Origin: Sporomusa silvacetica DSM 10669
GTDB lineage: Bacteria > Bacillota > Negativicutes > Sporomusales > Sporomusaceae
Length of the DNA: 64,000 nt
Reading direction: 5' to 3'
Assembly: GCF_002257705.1 (NCBI RefSeq)
Contig: NZ_LSLK01000038.1
Location: 1-64,000 of the forward strand
Position numbers and translations under genes: made by a program. Below the pieces are notes generated by a model. It worked only from the letters and a program-made list of their open reading frames with translations. It ran no database searches and was not told where the DNA came from. Positions 41,404 through 51,893 of the stretch are shown here, piece after piece (the stretch's first letter is position 1; every line of letters starts with the position of its first letter).

Positions 41404-42180
41404 ATGTTGAAAAGATGGATGGCTTTTGCTAGTCTGATCTTATTGGTCTTGACTTTAAGTCTTGCCGGATGCGGTGGAAACCAGTCCGCACAGCCAGCTG
41501 CCAAAGTACTCAAGGTGGGTGCGGAAGCTACTTTTCCACCATTTGAGTTCCAAGACGAAAAAAGCAAGGAATACGCTGGTTTTGATGTGGATATTATGAA
41601 GGCTATTGGCAAACAAATGGGGCTGGAAGTACAAATTGTCAATACAGGCTTTGATGGCTTGATTCCGGCGCTGGAAGGTAGTCAGATTGACGCCATTGCA
41701 TCAGCTATGACTATTACTGATGAACGCGCTAAAAGGGTCAACTTTTCCAAGCCATATTATAAATCTGGTTTATCAATTGTAGTGAAATCAGACAATGTAA
41801 CAATTAATAACTTCAAAGAACTAGAGGGCAAGCGGATTGCCGTACAAATAGGCACTACCGGCGCGGAAGCCGTTAAGAAGATCAAAGATGCCAAAGTCCG
41901 CGAGTATAACAGTGCATCTGAAGCCTATCTTGAGCTCAAGGCTGGCGGGGCGGATGCAGTTGTCAACGACTTGCCGGTAAACGAATACTATCTGGCCAAA
42001 GGCGGAAGCAAAGATGCCAAGTTGGTTGGTGAGATTCTTAATGCTGAGGAGTATGGCATTGCGGTCGCTAAGAAAAACACTGAATTAGCTGGTAAAATCA
42101 ATAAGGCGCTGGATGAAATCAAACAAAATGGCGAATATGCCAGAATATATGAACAGTGGTTTGGAAAAAAGCCGCAATAA
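41404..42180 (+). CDS. Amino-acid ABC transporter substrate-binding lipoprotein
   Basis: 258 residues. Lipoprotein signal with lipobox LAGC (Cys about 22), then a family-3 solute-binding domain: LKVGAEATFPPFEF, YAGFDVDIMKAIGKQMG, ASAMTITDERAKRVNFSKPY and GTTGAEAVKKI, typical of binders for glutamine, polar or basic amino acids. No permease or ATPase gene is next to it, so it is an orphan binding protein in this window or works with a distant ABC pair. SD AAAGAGGTG. Its own terminator follows. Confidence 0.88.
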   Translation: MLKRWMAFASLILLVLTLSLAGCGGNQSAQPAAKVLKVGAEATFPPFEFQDEKSKEYAGFDVDIMKAIGKQMGLEVQIVNTGFDGLIPALEGSQIDAIASAMTITDERAKRVNFSKPYYKSGLSIVVKSDNVTINNFKELEGKRIAVQIGTTGAEAVKKIKDAKVREYNSASEAYLELKAGGADAVVNDLPVNEYYLAKGGSKDAKLVGEILNAEEYGIAVAKKNTELAGKINKALDEIKQNGEYARIYEQWFGKKPQ

Positions 42181-42195
42181 GCGATTAGGTGCAAT

Positions 42196-42231
42196 AAGAA
42201 AAGACTCATCTTTGGATGGGTCTTTTCTTTT
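42196..42231 (+). terminator. Terminator of the binding-protein gene
   Basis: AAGAAAAGAC-CATC, TTTG loop, GATG-GTCTTTTCTT, followed by TT. An A/T-rich stem, usable on both strands. Confidence 0.85.
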
Positions 42232-42391
42232 GGGTGAAGCAAAGAAGATGTTTTACAGATAGTTACAAAGATATATATTGCCGCGCGGAATATGTATTGC
42301 AGTTTACGCTATTCTTTTATATGATTAAATACAGATAACACATACTTGTTTGCCTATAAGTGCTAAGCACTAAAAAAGGAGCTGTTGATAA

Positions 42392-43531
42392 ATGAAAAAA
42401 CTTGTGTTAGGCGGTCAGTCTATTATTACCGGCTGTGGTTCGATTGCTGAACTTAGTAATGTTAAGGCCAGCCGGGCATTCATTGTGACTGGCGGCAGTG
42501 CGATGCAGACAAGCGGCGTAATCGCGAAGATAGAGGGCATTTTCAAAGCTAATGGCTGCAAAACTTGTATATATGGTGGAATTGGCAAGAATCCCGATAC
42601 TCAGGCTGTACTTGACGGACTTTCTATAATGCGGGAGTTTGAGCCTGATTTATTATTGGCTGTCGGAGGTGGTTCGCCGATTGATGCAGCTAAGGTTATG
42701 GGGCTCTTTTATGAATATCCGGAACTGGATTTTGCTGCGGCTCAAACAGGGGAACTGCCTGCTGCCCGCAAGAGCCTACTCTTTGTGGCTATCCCTTCGA
42801 CCTCAGGCACGGGGACAGAAGTAACTAAAGCGGCAGTGATTACTTTTCGTGAACTGGAACTCAAAATTGGCTTAAAAACGCCAGCCTTTATTCCTGATCT
42901 GGCAATACTTGATCCAGATATTACCATGACTATGCCATCCAATGTGGTGGCCGAGACTGGCATGGATGCACTTACACATGCAGTAGAGGCTTATATCAAT
43001 CGGAATTTGGACGACTTTAGCGAGGTGTTAGCTAAAGGGGCGGTAGCGGGTTTGCTTACATGGCTGCCGGTTTCTTATCACGAAAAAAACAAAGAAAGCC
43101 GGGAAAAGGTGCACCATTATCAGTGTATAGCCGGTTTAGCCTTTGAAAACACCGGTTTAGGTATGGCGCATGGTATTTCACACGCAGTTGGTGGTAAGTT
43201 TGATCTAGGGCATGGCCTGATAAATGCTATTGCCTTACCCTATGTCCTTGCCTATAATGCCCAAGAGGAATTTGTGGGTGCGCGCCTGGATGAATTGGCC
43301 CGCAGTATTGGGCGTAAAGGCCGGCAGGAGTTTATTACAGCTGTGAAGGAACTAAACCAGCAGCTGGCAATTCCGGCTGGACTGGCTCAGGCCGGTGTTG
43401 ATCGCGTCTCTTTTGAGGAGGGCTTTGATGAATTGACAGCCAACTGTCTCAAGGGTTCTACCCGCGTTAATCCAGTGCCGGTAACCAAGGAACAAATGGC
43501 AGGCATTCTCAAAGAATTGTATCAAGGCTAA
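42392..43531 (+). CDS. Iron-containing alcohol dehydrogenase
   Basis: 379 residues, family III metal-dependent alcohol dehydrogenase. NAD(P) binding region VGGGSPIDAAKVMG (about 95-108), GTGTEVTKAAVI, then metal-ligand motifs: D in FIPDLAILDP, H in GMDALTHAVEAY, and GMAHGISHAVGGKFDLGHG with two more histidines. The substrate (butanol, lactaldehyde, 1,3-propanediol type or other) cannot be told. ATG follows AAAAAGGAGC. Monocistronic, 21 bases before addB, which has its own SD. Confidence 0.88.
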   Translation: MKKLVLGGQSIITGCGSIAELSNVKASRAFIVTGGSAMQTSGVIAKIEGIFKANGCKTCIYGGIGKNPDTQAVLDGLSIMREFEPDLLLAVGGGSPIDAAKVMGLFYEYPELDFAAAQTGELPAARKSLLFVAIPSTSGTGTEVTKAAVITFRELELKIGLKTPAFIPDLAILDPDITMTMPSNVVAETGMDALTHAVEAYINRNLDDFSEVLAKGAVAGLLTWLPVSYHEKNKESREKVHHYQCIAGLAFENTGLGMAHGISHAVGGKFDLGHGLINAIALPYVLAYNAQEEFVGARLDELARSIGRKGRQEFITAVKELNQQLAIPAGLAQAGVDRVSFEEGFDELTANCLKGSTRVNPVPVTKEQMAGILKELYQG

Positions 43532-43551
43532 TTTTTAGGAGGGGACGGCGT

Positions 43552-46500
43552 TTGAAACTTAATTTTATCCTAGGTCAGGCTGGTTACGGCAAGACCTGGC
43601 AGTGTTTTCATGAGATAGTAGCCCGGCTGGCCGAATCGCCTGATGGCCGGCCGCTTCTTTTTATTGTGCCTGAACAGGCTACTTATGAAGTTGAGCAGGC
43701 GCTGGCCGCTGCCTGTCCGTCTCAGGGCTTTATGCGGGCTCATGTGCTAGGCTTTCGTCGGTTGGCACATCGGGTACTCAATGAAACCGGGGGTGCCGCC
43801 AGACCACATATATCGGAACTGGGAAAACGCATGGTCTTTAGCCGGTTATTAATGGAGAATAAAAGTAATTTCAAACTACTTTCGCGGGCGGCTAAGGAAA
43901 AAAGTTTTGCCGCTACAGTTGCGGGCTTAGTGAAGGAGTTTAAAACCTATGGAGTAGGGCCGGACTTACTTACCTCGATAGCCAGCGAGCAAGACTGCCA
44001 GAATAATCAGGCGCTAACGGCTAAAATGCAGGACCTGGCGTTATTGTACCAGGGATTTGAGGACTTTTTAGCCGGACGGTATATTGACCCGGAGGATTAT
44101 CTTACATTGCTGGCAGAAAAAATTCCTGGGGCTTCTCTACTGAGGCAGGCTGAAGTATGGGTGGATGGGTTTACCTTCTTTACCCCGCAGGAATATGCAG
44201 TAATAACAGCTATGCTTGAAGCGACACAGGCTGTGACGGTAACTCTATGTCTGAACCAGCCGGAGAATGAGCTGCACTCCCGCGAAGAAGCGTTGTTTCA
44301 CCGCCAATGGGAAACGTATAAAAAATTGAAAAAAATAGCTGTAGAGCTGCAGGTTGAAGTTGAGCAGCGGGAACTCATGATGCCGCATCGTTTTGTCAGC
44401 CCGACACTAGCCGCTATTGAACAGCAGTTTTTTAGCGGTCGGAATCCGGCTAAACTGGTTGCGCCGGATAACAGCTTTATGTTGGCAGAAGCGGCTAATC
44501 GCCGGACCGAGGCTGAGGCCATTGCTCGTGAAATGATTAGGTTGAGCCGGGAAGAAGGCTTACGGTGGCGGGATATGGCTATCCTTATTCGCGACATGGA
44601 TAGCTATGCCGAGTTAATGACAACCGTGCTGACCGACTATAATATTCCCTTTTTCAGTGATAATAGCCGTCCGGCGGTGCATCATCCGCTGGCGGAATTG
44701 CTGCGCTCGGCACTTGATGTTGTGCTGGAAAGATGGAGTTATGAGCCGGTTTTTCGTTGTTTAAAAACAGATTTATTGCCAGTGACACGTGACCAGGTGG
44801 ACCTCCTGGAAAATTACTGTCTGGAATTTGGTATTCGTGGTTCGCGGTGGACAAAATCGGAAGATTGGGCGTTCCGGCGTCGATATTCGCTGGCTGAGGA
44901 CGAGTGGGCTAGTGCTGAGCCTGATGCTGCTGAGCAGGAGTATTTGTGCCAAATTAATACGATCCGCCAGGATAGTACAGTCGCGCTGGTACTCTTAGCA
45001 GAGAAAATAACACCGGCGATAAAGAAGGGCTTGGCACCGATAGAATTGGTACAAGCTGTCTATGAATTTTTGCAAAGCTTACAAGTGGCTGATACGTTGG
45101 CGGCCTGGGCAGTTTCCGCTGAAGTTGCCGGGGATCTTGAACAGGCTAGGGAACATCAGCAGATGTGGCCGAAACTAATGGAACTGTTAGATCAGATTGT
45201 GGATACATTTGCTGAGCAGCCCTTAATCCTAGCGGAGTTTGCTGCTATTGTCAGTGAGGGGCTGGAGGGTACAACTCTTAGTTTAATTCCGCCAGGGCTT
45301 GATTATGTTACAATTGCCGCCCTGGAACGGACGCGGCGATTGCGAATAAAAGCCGCCTTTGTCCCGGGGGTGAGTGATGGCATATTGCCGCGCCGCCGCA
45401 GGGACGAGGGGCTGCTGAATGATGGTGAACGAGCGCTGCTGCGGACGCTGGGGCTGGAACTTGGCAGCGGGGCAGTGGCTGATGTCTTTGCTGAGCAGTT
45501 TTTGGTATACACAGCTTTGTCGCGGGCTAGCCAGCACCTATGGGTTAGCTACCCGCTGGCCGATGCGGAAGGCAAAGCGCTGGCACCTTCCGCCATTATC
45601 AGACGCTTAAAAGAAATTACTGGTGCTTTGCCTGTGGCGCTGCCAATTGAGCCGCCGGCGGGGCGGGAAGCCGAGTACCTTGCCAGGCCCGAGCGGGCGC
45701 TGGCAGCACTGGCCGGGGCGCTCAGGCTATATCGGGAGACTGGAAATATCAGCCCAGCCTGGTGGGATGTCTACAACTGGGCGCTTATGCAGACAAAGTG
45801 GCGTGAACCGCTTAGGGTAAGTTTAGCCGGGTTATTTCATCATAACCAACTAGAGCCGTTACAGCCCGGACTTCCTGGTCGCCTATATATGAAAAATGGT
45901 GTAATGCGGGGTAGTGTGACCCGGTTTGAGGCGTTTCGCGCCTGTCCGTTTAAGCATTTTGCCCAGTATGGACTGAACCTTAAGGAGCGGGCTGTTTACC
46001 AACTGGCGGCACCTGACTTGGGACAATTTTTGCATGCTGTGCTGAAATCATTTGGTGACAGGATGGCTGCGCGCAGTCAAAGCTGGGGAGAGCTCACTGG
46101 CAACCAAATTAGTGAATTATGTGGGGATATTGTCACCCAGTTAGCACCTAAGCTGCAGAATGAAATACTGCTTAGCAGCAAACAGCATGAGCATTTGGTT
46201 ACCAGGCTGACACGGCGGGCTGTCCGGGCTGTTAGCCGTCTAGCAGCCTGGGGCGAGGTCACTCAGTTTCGGCCGGTGGCATTTGAGCAGACTTTTGGCC
46301 GGGGGCCGGACGCGCTGCCACCGCTTAAGCTTGCTCTGCCGGAAGCTATTGTGGAAGTAGCCGGGCAGATTGACCGCTTGGACATGGGTGAGTACGACAA
46401 CCAAAACTATGTGCTGGTTATTGACTATAAATCAGGTGGGGCTTGGCTCAGTTTGACTGAGGTTTACTATGGTCTTAAGCTGCAACTGTTAACTTATTTA

Positions 46501-47031
46501 TTGGTGGCGGTGAGCGCCCAAAACGGTCCTAATGCTTGTCTGCCGGCAGGGGTATTATATTATTTTTTGAAAAATCCTGTTATCTCGGGGTCAACCCTAA
46601 AAACACCAGAGCAAATTGAAAAGGATATTAACAGCCGGCTCAAAATGCCAGGCTGGTTACTGGCCGATACGGATATTGCCGGATTACTGGATGAAACGAT
46701 TAACGGTTGGTCTGAATTTTTTAAGATTGCGTTGGGTAAAAACGGTTTTTACGAAAGTTGTATGGATAAGCTCAAAACAGGAGAAGAGTTCAAGTTATTA
46801 TTAACCCATGTTGAACAGGAGCTGATGGCTGTAGCGGCCGCCATTCTTGCTGGCGAAACAGCCATTAGGCCTTATCGGTTGGAGAAAAGTACACCCTGTG
46901 GCTATTGTGCCTTCCTGCCAGTATGCCAGTTTGACGGTAATTTGCCGGAAAATGACTATTTGGCGCTTCCTAAGCTGCCTGATGAGGCTATTATGGAGGA
47001 ATTGCGTCAACGGAAAGGAGGCGGTGAGTAA
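43552..47031 (+). CDS. addB: ATP-dependent helicase/nuclease subunit AddB
   Basis: 1159 residues with TTG start behind AGGAGGGGA. It is the partner of AddA in double-strand break repair. Walker A GQAGYGKT at residues 8-15. The C-terminal nuclease domain has VLVIDYKSGGAWL (D-x-K motif). The iron-sulfur cysteines are visible as CGYCAFLPVC near the end (C-x2-C-x5-C), the first Cys of the 4Fe-4S set being FRACPFKHFA upstream (about 800). AddA starts on the last base of its stop codon. Confidence 0.93.
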   Translation: MKLNFILGQAGYGKTWQCFHEIVARLAESPDGRPLLFIVPEQATYEVEQALAAACPSQGFMRAHVLGFRRLAHRVLNETGGAARPHISELGKRMVFSRLLMENKSNFKLLSRAAKEKSFAATVAGLVKEFKTYGVGPDLLTSIASEQDCQNNQALTAKMQDLALLYQGFEDFLAGRYIDPEDYLTLLAEKIPGASLLRQAEVWVDGFTFFTPQEYAVITAMLEATQAVTVTLCLNQPENELHSREEALFHRQWETYKKLKKIAVELQVEVEQRELMMPHRFVSPTLAAIEQQFFSGRNPAKLVAPDNSFMLAEAANRRTEAEAIAREMIRLSREEGLRWRDMAILIRDMDSYAELMTTVLTDYNIPFFSDNSRPAVHHPLAELLRSALDVVLERWSYEPVFRCLKTDLLPVTRDQVDLLENYCLEFGIRGSRWTKSEDWAFRRRYSLAEDEWASAEPDAAEQEYLCQINTIRQDSTVALVLLAEKITPAIKKGLAPIELVQAVYEFLQSLQVADTLAAWAVSAEVAGDLEQAREHQQMWPKLMELLDQIVDTFAEQPLILAEFAAIVSEGLEGTTLSLIPPGLDYVTIAALERTRRLRIKAAFVPGVSDGILPRRRRDEGLLNDGERALLRTLGLELGSGAVADVFAEQFLVYTALSRASQHLWVSYPLADAEGKALAPSAIIRRLKEITGALPVALPIEPPAGREAEYLARPERALAALAGALRLYRETGNISPAWWDVYNWALMQTKWREPLRVSLAGLFHHNQLEPLQPGLPGRLYMKNGVMRGSVTRFEAFRACPFKHFAQYGLNLKERAVYQLAAPDLGQFLHAVLKSFGDRMAARSQSWGELTGNQISELCGDIVTQLAPKLQNEILLSSKQHEHLVTRLTRRAVRAVSRLAAWGEVTQFRPVAFEQTFGRGPDALPPLKLALPEAIVEVAGQIDRLDMGEYDNQNYVLVIDYKSGGAWLSLTEVYYGLKLQLLTYLLVAVSAQNGPNACLPAGVLYYFLKNPVISGSTLKTPEQIEKDINSRLKMPGWLLADTDIAGLLDETINGWSEFFKIALGKNGFYESCMDKLKTGEEFKLLLTHVEQELMAVAAAILAGETAIRPYRLEKSTPCGYCAFLPVCQFDGNLPENDYLALPKLPDEAIMEELRQRKGGGE

Positions 47032-50000
47032 TGCAATGCTCTCCTGAGCAACAAGCTGCGATTGAAACCCGTAACCATAATTTGTTGGTGGCGGCAGCTG
47101 CCGGGTCGGGTAAGACCTGGGTGCTGGTGGAACGTATTATCAGCCGGATCATTGCCCCTGATGAACGGCTGAGTGTGGATAGTTTGCTGGTGGTTACCTT
47201 TACCAATGCGGCGGCTAACGAGATGCGCAGTCGCATTGGTGAAGCCTTAAATACTGTACTTAGGCAGCCAGAGCTCACTGATGTTGAGCTTAGGCGCCAT
47301 GTCGAGCGACAGTTGGTGCTGCTAAGTGCAGCCAATATTTCAACCTTACATGCCTTCTGTCAAGGTATTGTGCGGCAGTATTTTTATCTGCTAGCAATTG
47401 AACCTAATTTCCGGGTGGCTAATGACACCGAGGTAACATTAATCAAGAGTGATGTGCTTGAGGCTGTGTTTGAGGAAAGCTATATGCAGGCAGATACAGA
47501 TTTTATGATGCTGATTGAGCATTATGGAGACGAAGTCAATGATAACTCTCTTGCTGGACTGGTGCTGAAGTTATATGAGTTTTCCCGCAGTCATCCTTGG
47601 CCGGAGAATTGGCTAACTGGTTTACCTAGCGCTTTCCTTTTGCCGCCAGAAGCAACTTTTGATGAGACTCCCTGGTCAGCCTTGGTCCGAGATAAAATAG
47701 TACTGGATTGGGAAGAAGCCCGCCAGCAGCTGCTGGCACTAATGGCGGAGGTTGGCAGACCGGGTAAACCAACTGCCTATGCCCAGACCTTTGCTGAAGA
47801 TATCCAAATTATTGATAATTTGCTGGTAGCCGCGCAGTTATCCTGGGCAGCGTTGTCTAAGGCTTTGGAGGAGGTAAGTTTCCCCCGGATTGCCTCAGTT
47901 GGCAAGGAAGTGCCTAAGGAGATTAAGGACTATTTTCAAGGCCAGCGCAATAAAGCCAAAAAGCGGATAACCGATGCCAGGGCATTCTATTTTGAACGCA
48001 GCGGCGCGGAACTTGTGGCTGATTTGCGTCAGGTTGAGCCACTCATGGCTGCATTGGTCCAACTAGTTAAGAACTTTGCATTAAGATTTTCCCTGGCGAA
48101 ACAAGAAAAGGGGATTGTTGATTTTAATGACTTAGAGCATTTGTGCCTGGAGGTATTACGAGCGGCAGATTCAGGGCAAGAGGAAACCAAGCCTTCGCCG
48201 GTAGCTCTCCAGCTTAAAGCAAGGTTTAGAGAAATTATGGTCGATGAGTACCAGGATACCAACAGAGTACAGGAGGAAATTATCCGGCTTGTCGCAAGTT
48301 GCGAGCAGCCTAATCTCTTCCTGGTGGGAGATGTAAAACAAAGTATTTACCGTTTCCGCTTGGCTGAGCCGGCTCTCTTTATGGACAAATATCATGGTTA
48401 TCAGAGCGGTGAGCGGGTAGGCTGTAAACGCATTGATTTGAGTAAAAACTTCCGCAGCCGCTCTGGGGTTCTTCATGCTGTCAATTTCCTGTTTGCCCAG
48501 CTCATGACTGAGCGTACGGCTGAGCTTGATTATGGACCGGCGGAACAGCTTAATCCTGGTCCTGATTATCCGGTCACGGCAGGAAACAGCTTGGAGGGGC
48601 CGGTAGAAATCATTATAATTGACAGGGAGAAAGCTGGGGACGAGAGCCTCGCTGACGAGGGCGAGGCGATTAGCAGTCCAGAGTCTGAAAGCGAGGGTGA
48701 GAGTAGCCAACTGGGTGATGGTATACCGGAAGAAGAACTATCTGCTTTTGAGCAGGAAGCTGTCCTCATTGCCAGGCGTATTCAGGAATTGATTAACAGC
48801 GGTTGTTTGGCGTTTGATAAACAGGCGGGCGGCTATCGTCCCTTATTGTACCGTGATATTGTTATTTTGTTGCGTTCGGTACGGGGTAAGGCTCAGGCGC
48901 TGCAGGACAGGCTGCGGCAAAACGGGATTCCCTGTTACGCAGAACTGGATTCCGGCTATTTTTCTGAAACCGAGATATCTATTATGTTAGCCCTGTTGCA
49001 AGTTATTGATAATCCCCACCAGGATATTCCAATGGCAGCTGTGCTGCGCTCGCCGCTAGTTGGTCTGACTGGCGATGAATTGGCTGAAATTCGACTGTGT
49101 TTGGCGCAAGGCAGCCTGTGGGCAGCGGTGCAGGCATACAGCCATACCCAGGCTGTTTCCCACAAGGTACAGGACTTCTTGGCTAAGCTAACGACTTGGC
49201 GTAATTTGGCGCGGCGTAAGGGTGTGGCTGAGCTTATCTGGCGTATCTATCAGGATACCGGTTACTATGACTATGTGGGTGGGATGCCGGGTGGAATTTT
49301 GCGGCAAGCTAATCTGAGGGCGCTGTATGATCGGGCCCGGCAGTATGAGGCCACTAACTTTAGAGGACTGTTTCGCTTTTTACGGTTTGTTGAGCGGCTG
49401 AAGAATAAGGATTCTGATTTGTCGGTAGCTCGGGCGTTAGGCGAGAGTGAGGATGTTGTCAGGGTCATGAGTATTCATAAAAGTAAAGGGCTTGAGTTTC
49501 CGGTAGTTATTGTGGCTGATATGGGAAAAAACTTTAACCTTATGGATACGACTGGGTTGGTATTATGTCATAAGGAGCTAGGTGTTGGGCCGTATGTTAC
49601 TTTACCTGAGCTTAGATTTCGCTATCCGACACCGGCTCGATGGGGTATTGCCCATAAGCTTGAGTTGGAAACTAAGGCGGAAGAACAGCGGATTTTGTAT
49701 GTGGCCCTGACCCGGGCCAGGGAAAAACTCATTTTAGTTGGTTCGGCCAAGAAGTTGTCCCAAAGGTGTGCTGCCTGGTGCCGGGCTGTGGGTGAACCGC
49801 AGGCAAAACTGCCAGTCAGCCAAGTCATAAAAGCCAAAAGTTATCTGGATTGGGTTGGTATGGCGGTTGCCCGGCATACTGATGGTGAGGCTATCCGCCA
49901 GTATGGTGAGTGCACCAACCAGCCGGTGACAGCATTAGCAGGCCAGCTTTCAGCCTGGAACATCAAAATAGTTAAGCTGGCAGATGGTAAACCGTTAGTG

Positions 50001-50786
50001 CAGGCCAGTCAGGCGGATGACACGTTATTGGCGGCTGTCCGGCGGCTGGAACCGGTTGACTGTGATACTGATACCCGGTGGGTGGATACTCTCTTAAAAT
50101 GGCACTATCCATGTACGGACGCGGTTAGCAAACCAGCCAAACTGTCAGTGTCGGAAATTAAACGCCGTCTTGAACTTGTGGAAAGGGAAGAGTCTGAGAT
50201 TGTATTTGCACCAAAACCGTCGACAGTTCACGCGCGTCCCCGCTTCCTGCAAGCCGTCTCGCAGCTGACACCGGTAGAATATGGGGTGATGCTGCATACG
50301 GTTATGCAACATATTGATTTGGCGGGCGAGTTTTCTAACCAAGCCATTACTGAGTTGGCCAGTGCCTTGGAAGTTCGCCAGATTTTGCCGACTGGTCAGG
50401 CAGCCGAGGTTGATGCTGGTTTAATCAATGCCTTTTTTGCTTCTCAGCTTGGTCGACGTTTAATGAAAGCCAACGAGGTATGGCGGGAAATGCCGTTTAG
50501 CCTGCTGCTGCCAGCCGAAAAGTTTTATCCAGATCTGCAAGACTGCAGGGAACAGATTTTCGTGCAAGGGATTATTGACTGCCTGTTTGCCGAAGATGAC
50601 GGTTTAGTGCTGATTGATTATAAGACCGATAGCGCTGCTGGGGCAGATGAGTTGGTCACCAAGTACGCAGCTCAGCTTAGCATGTACGCGCTGGCGATTG
50701 AGCGGATACTCGGTCGACCGGTCAAGGAACAGTATATCTATGCATTCCGGTTGGGACGTGAGATTAAATTAGATGGTTTAGGGTAA
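47031..50786 (+). CDS. addA: ATP-dependent helicase/nuclease subunit AddA
   Basis: 1251 residues. UvrD-like SF1 helicase: Walker A AAAGSGKTWVLVERI (about 20-34), motif Ia TFTNAAANEM, motif II MVDEYQDTNR, motif III GDVKQSIYRFR, motif V/VI VMSIHKSKGLEF and LYVALTRAREKL. The C-terminal RecB-type nuclease motif is LIDYKTD with QLSMYALAIE. A low-complexity acidic stretch lies at about 540-560 (DEGEAISSPESESEGESS). It forms a 1-base stop/start overlap with addB. A 16-bp perfect hairpin follows the gene. Confidence 0.94.
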   Translation: MQCSPEQQAAIETRNHNLLVAAAAGSGKTWVLVERIISRIIAPDERLSVDSLLVVTFTNAAANEMRSRIGEALNTVLRQPELTDVELRRHVERQLVLLSAANISTLHAFCQGIVRQYFYLLAIEPNFRVANDTEVTLIKSDVLEAVFEESYMQADTDFMMLIEHYGDEVNDNSLAGLVLKLYEFSRSHPWPENWLTGLPSAFLLPPEATFDETPWSALVRDKIVLDWEEARQQLLALMAEVGRPGKPTAYAQTFAEDIQIIDNLLVAAQLSWAALSKALEEVSFPRIASVGKEVPKEIKDYFQGQRNKAKKRITDARAFYFERSGAELVADLRQVEPLMAALVQLVKNFALRFSLAKQEKGIVDFNDLEHLCLEVLRAADSGQEETKPSPVALQLKARFREIMVDEYQDTNRVQEEIIRLVASCEQPNLFLVGDVKQSIYRFRLAEPALFMDKYHGYQSGERVGCKRIDLSKNFRSRSGVLHAVNFLFAQLMTERTAELDYGPAEQLNPGPDYPVTAGNSLEGPVEIIIIDREKAGDESLADEGEAISSPESESEGESSQLGDGIPEEELSAFEQEAVLIARRIQELINSGCLAFDKQAGGYRPLLYRDIVILLRSVRGKAQALQDRLRQNGIPCYAELDSGYFSETEISIMLALLQVIDNPHQDIPMAAVLRSPLVGLTGDELAEIRLCLAQGSLWAAVQAYSHTQAVSHKVQDFLAKLTTWRNLARRKGVAELIWRIYQDTGYYDYVGGMPGGILRQANLRALYDRARQYEATNFRGLFRFLRFVERLKNKDSDLSVARALGESEDVVRVMSIHKSKGLEFPVVIVADMGKNFNLMDTTGLVLCHKELGVGPYVTLPELRFRYPTPARWGIAHKLELETKAEEQRILYVALTRAREKLILVGSAKKLSQRCAAWCRAVGEPQAKLPVSQVIKAKSYLDWVGMAVARHTDGEAIRQYGECTNQPVTALAGQLSAWNIKIVKLADGKPLVQASQADDTLLAAVRRLEPVDCDTDTRWVDTLLKWHYPCTDAVSKPAKLSVSEIKRRLELVEREESEIVFAPKPSTVHARPRFLQAVSQLTPVEYGVMLHTVMQHIDLAGEFSNQAITELASALEVRQILPTGQAAEVDAGLINAFFASQLGRRLMKANEVWREMPFSLLLPAEKFYPDLQDCREQIFVQGIIDCLFAEDDGLVLIDYKTDSAAGADELVTKYAAQLSMYALAIERILGRPVKEQYIYAFRLGREIKLDGLG

Positions 50787-50793
50787 AGGAAAG

Positions 50794-50829
50794 GTGGCTG
50801 TACTGGAACGCAAGTTCCAGTACAGCCAC
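50794..50829 (+). terminator. Long hairpin after addA
   Basis: A perfect 16-bp stem GTGGCTGTACTGGAAC with its complement and a GCAA tetraloop (50794-50829). No U-run follows, so it may stabilise the 3' end or act by a factor-dependent route rather than as a classic terminator. Confidence 0.6.
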
Positions 50830-50891
50830 TCTAGCATACCCGGTGATACAACGTAGTCGGGGATAAGGGTTACCTGATAAGTGAAGTAAGA

Positions 50892-50923
50892 AAAGGCAAA
50901 ACCTGAGGGGTTCAGGTTTTGCC
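50892..50923 (-). terminator. Terminator of corA
   Basis: On the minus strand GGCAAAACCTGA pairs with TCAGGTTTTGCC and is followed by TTTTCTT. It lies just past the corA stop codon. Confidence 0.82.
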
Positions 50924-50941
50924 TACAATTCATTATTTTTA

Positions 50942-51889
50942 TTAAAACATGCCTTTACGCCACAAACCAAAGGCACTAAGTGCGGTAACACCCACAGCAA
51001 ATAATAGAGTAATAATAAAGCCACCATTGCCGCCAAAGGGTACATCAACATTCATTCCCATAAAGCTTGAAACCATAGTCGGTATTGCCAAAATAATGGT
51101 CATAGAGGCCAGAAATTTCATAACGCGGTTGAGGTTGTTCGAGATGATGGAAGTAAACGTATCCATCATACCGTTCATAATGCGGCTATACATTTCGACC
51201 ATTTCAATAGCCTGTTTATTTTCAATAATAACATCTTCTAACAGATCTTCATCTTCTTCATACATTTTAATCAAGTGTTGTACTTGGCTGGTAGAACGGA
51301 GTCGCAAGAGCTTTTCCAAGACAATGCCGTTAGAACGTAGGGAAGCGGCAAAATAAGTTAAGCCTTTCTGCAGCTCTAAGAGCTGGAAAATTTCCTCGTT
51401 TTGCATGGAACGGCGCAGATAACGTTCGATTTCGTCTGTGCGGCGGTTAATCTGCTTTAAGTATTTCAAATATAAAGTAGCTGATTTATACAATATCTGA
51501 AAAAGAAATCTGGTCTTTTTAAAGGTACTGAACAACCGGTGATTTTCAGACTTAAAATCAGCTAACACTTCGTTGGATTCCAGGCAGATGGTAATGATGT
51601 AGTCGGGAGTAAGTACGATGCCTAATGGCAACGCGTCATAACTATCATGACCACGCGTAACGGGAATGTTGGTGATAACAAGCATATGATTTTCTTCAAG
51701 TTCGATACGGGAACGTTCTTCTTCGTCTAAGGCGGCTTTAAGGAAATCAAGTGGGGTGCCAGTAGTGGCGGCCACTTGCTCCAGTTCCGCGGGTGTGGGA
51801 TTGATCAGGTTAAACCAAGCACCCCGTTCCAACGTTTGAAGAGTAAGTTCATATAGATCTGTGCAATTGCTGCGATAAATTTTAAGCAT
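50942..51889 (-). CDS. corA: CorA-type Mg2+/divalent metal transporter
   Basis: 315 residues. Large N-terminal cytoplasmic domain, then two C-terminal membrane helices separated by the GMN motif (FMGMNVDVPFGG), which is the selectivity signature of CorA. The last residues are basic (WRKGMF). ATG follows AAGGGGGAGC. The leader at 51894-52075 can form alternative pairings that bury or free this SD. Transport of Mg2+ is the default inference; Co2+, Ni2+ or Zn2+ are possible in this family. Confidence 0.9.
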   Translation of the reverse strand: MLKIYRSNCTDLYELTLQTLERGAWFNLINPTPAELEQVAATTGTPLDFLKAALDEEERSRIELEENHMLVITNIPVTRGHDSYDALPLGIVLTPDYIITICLESNEVLADFKSENHRLFSTFKKTRFLFQILYKSATLYLKYLKQINRRTDEIERYLRRSMQNEEIFQLLELQKGLTYFAASLRSNGIVLEKLLRLRSTSQVQHLIKMYEEDEDLLEDVIIENKQAIEMVEMYSRIMNGMMDTFTSIISNNLNRVMKFLASMTIILAIPTMVSSFMGMNVDVPFGGNGGFIITLLFAVGVTALSAFGLWRKGMF

Positions 51890-51893
51890 AATG

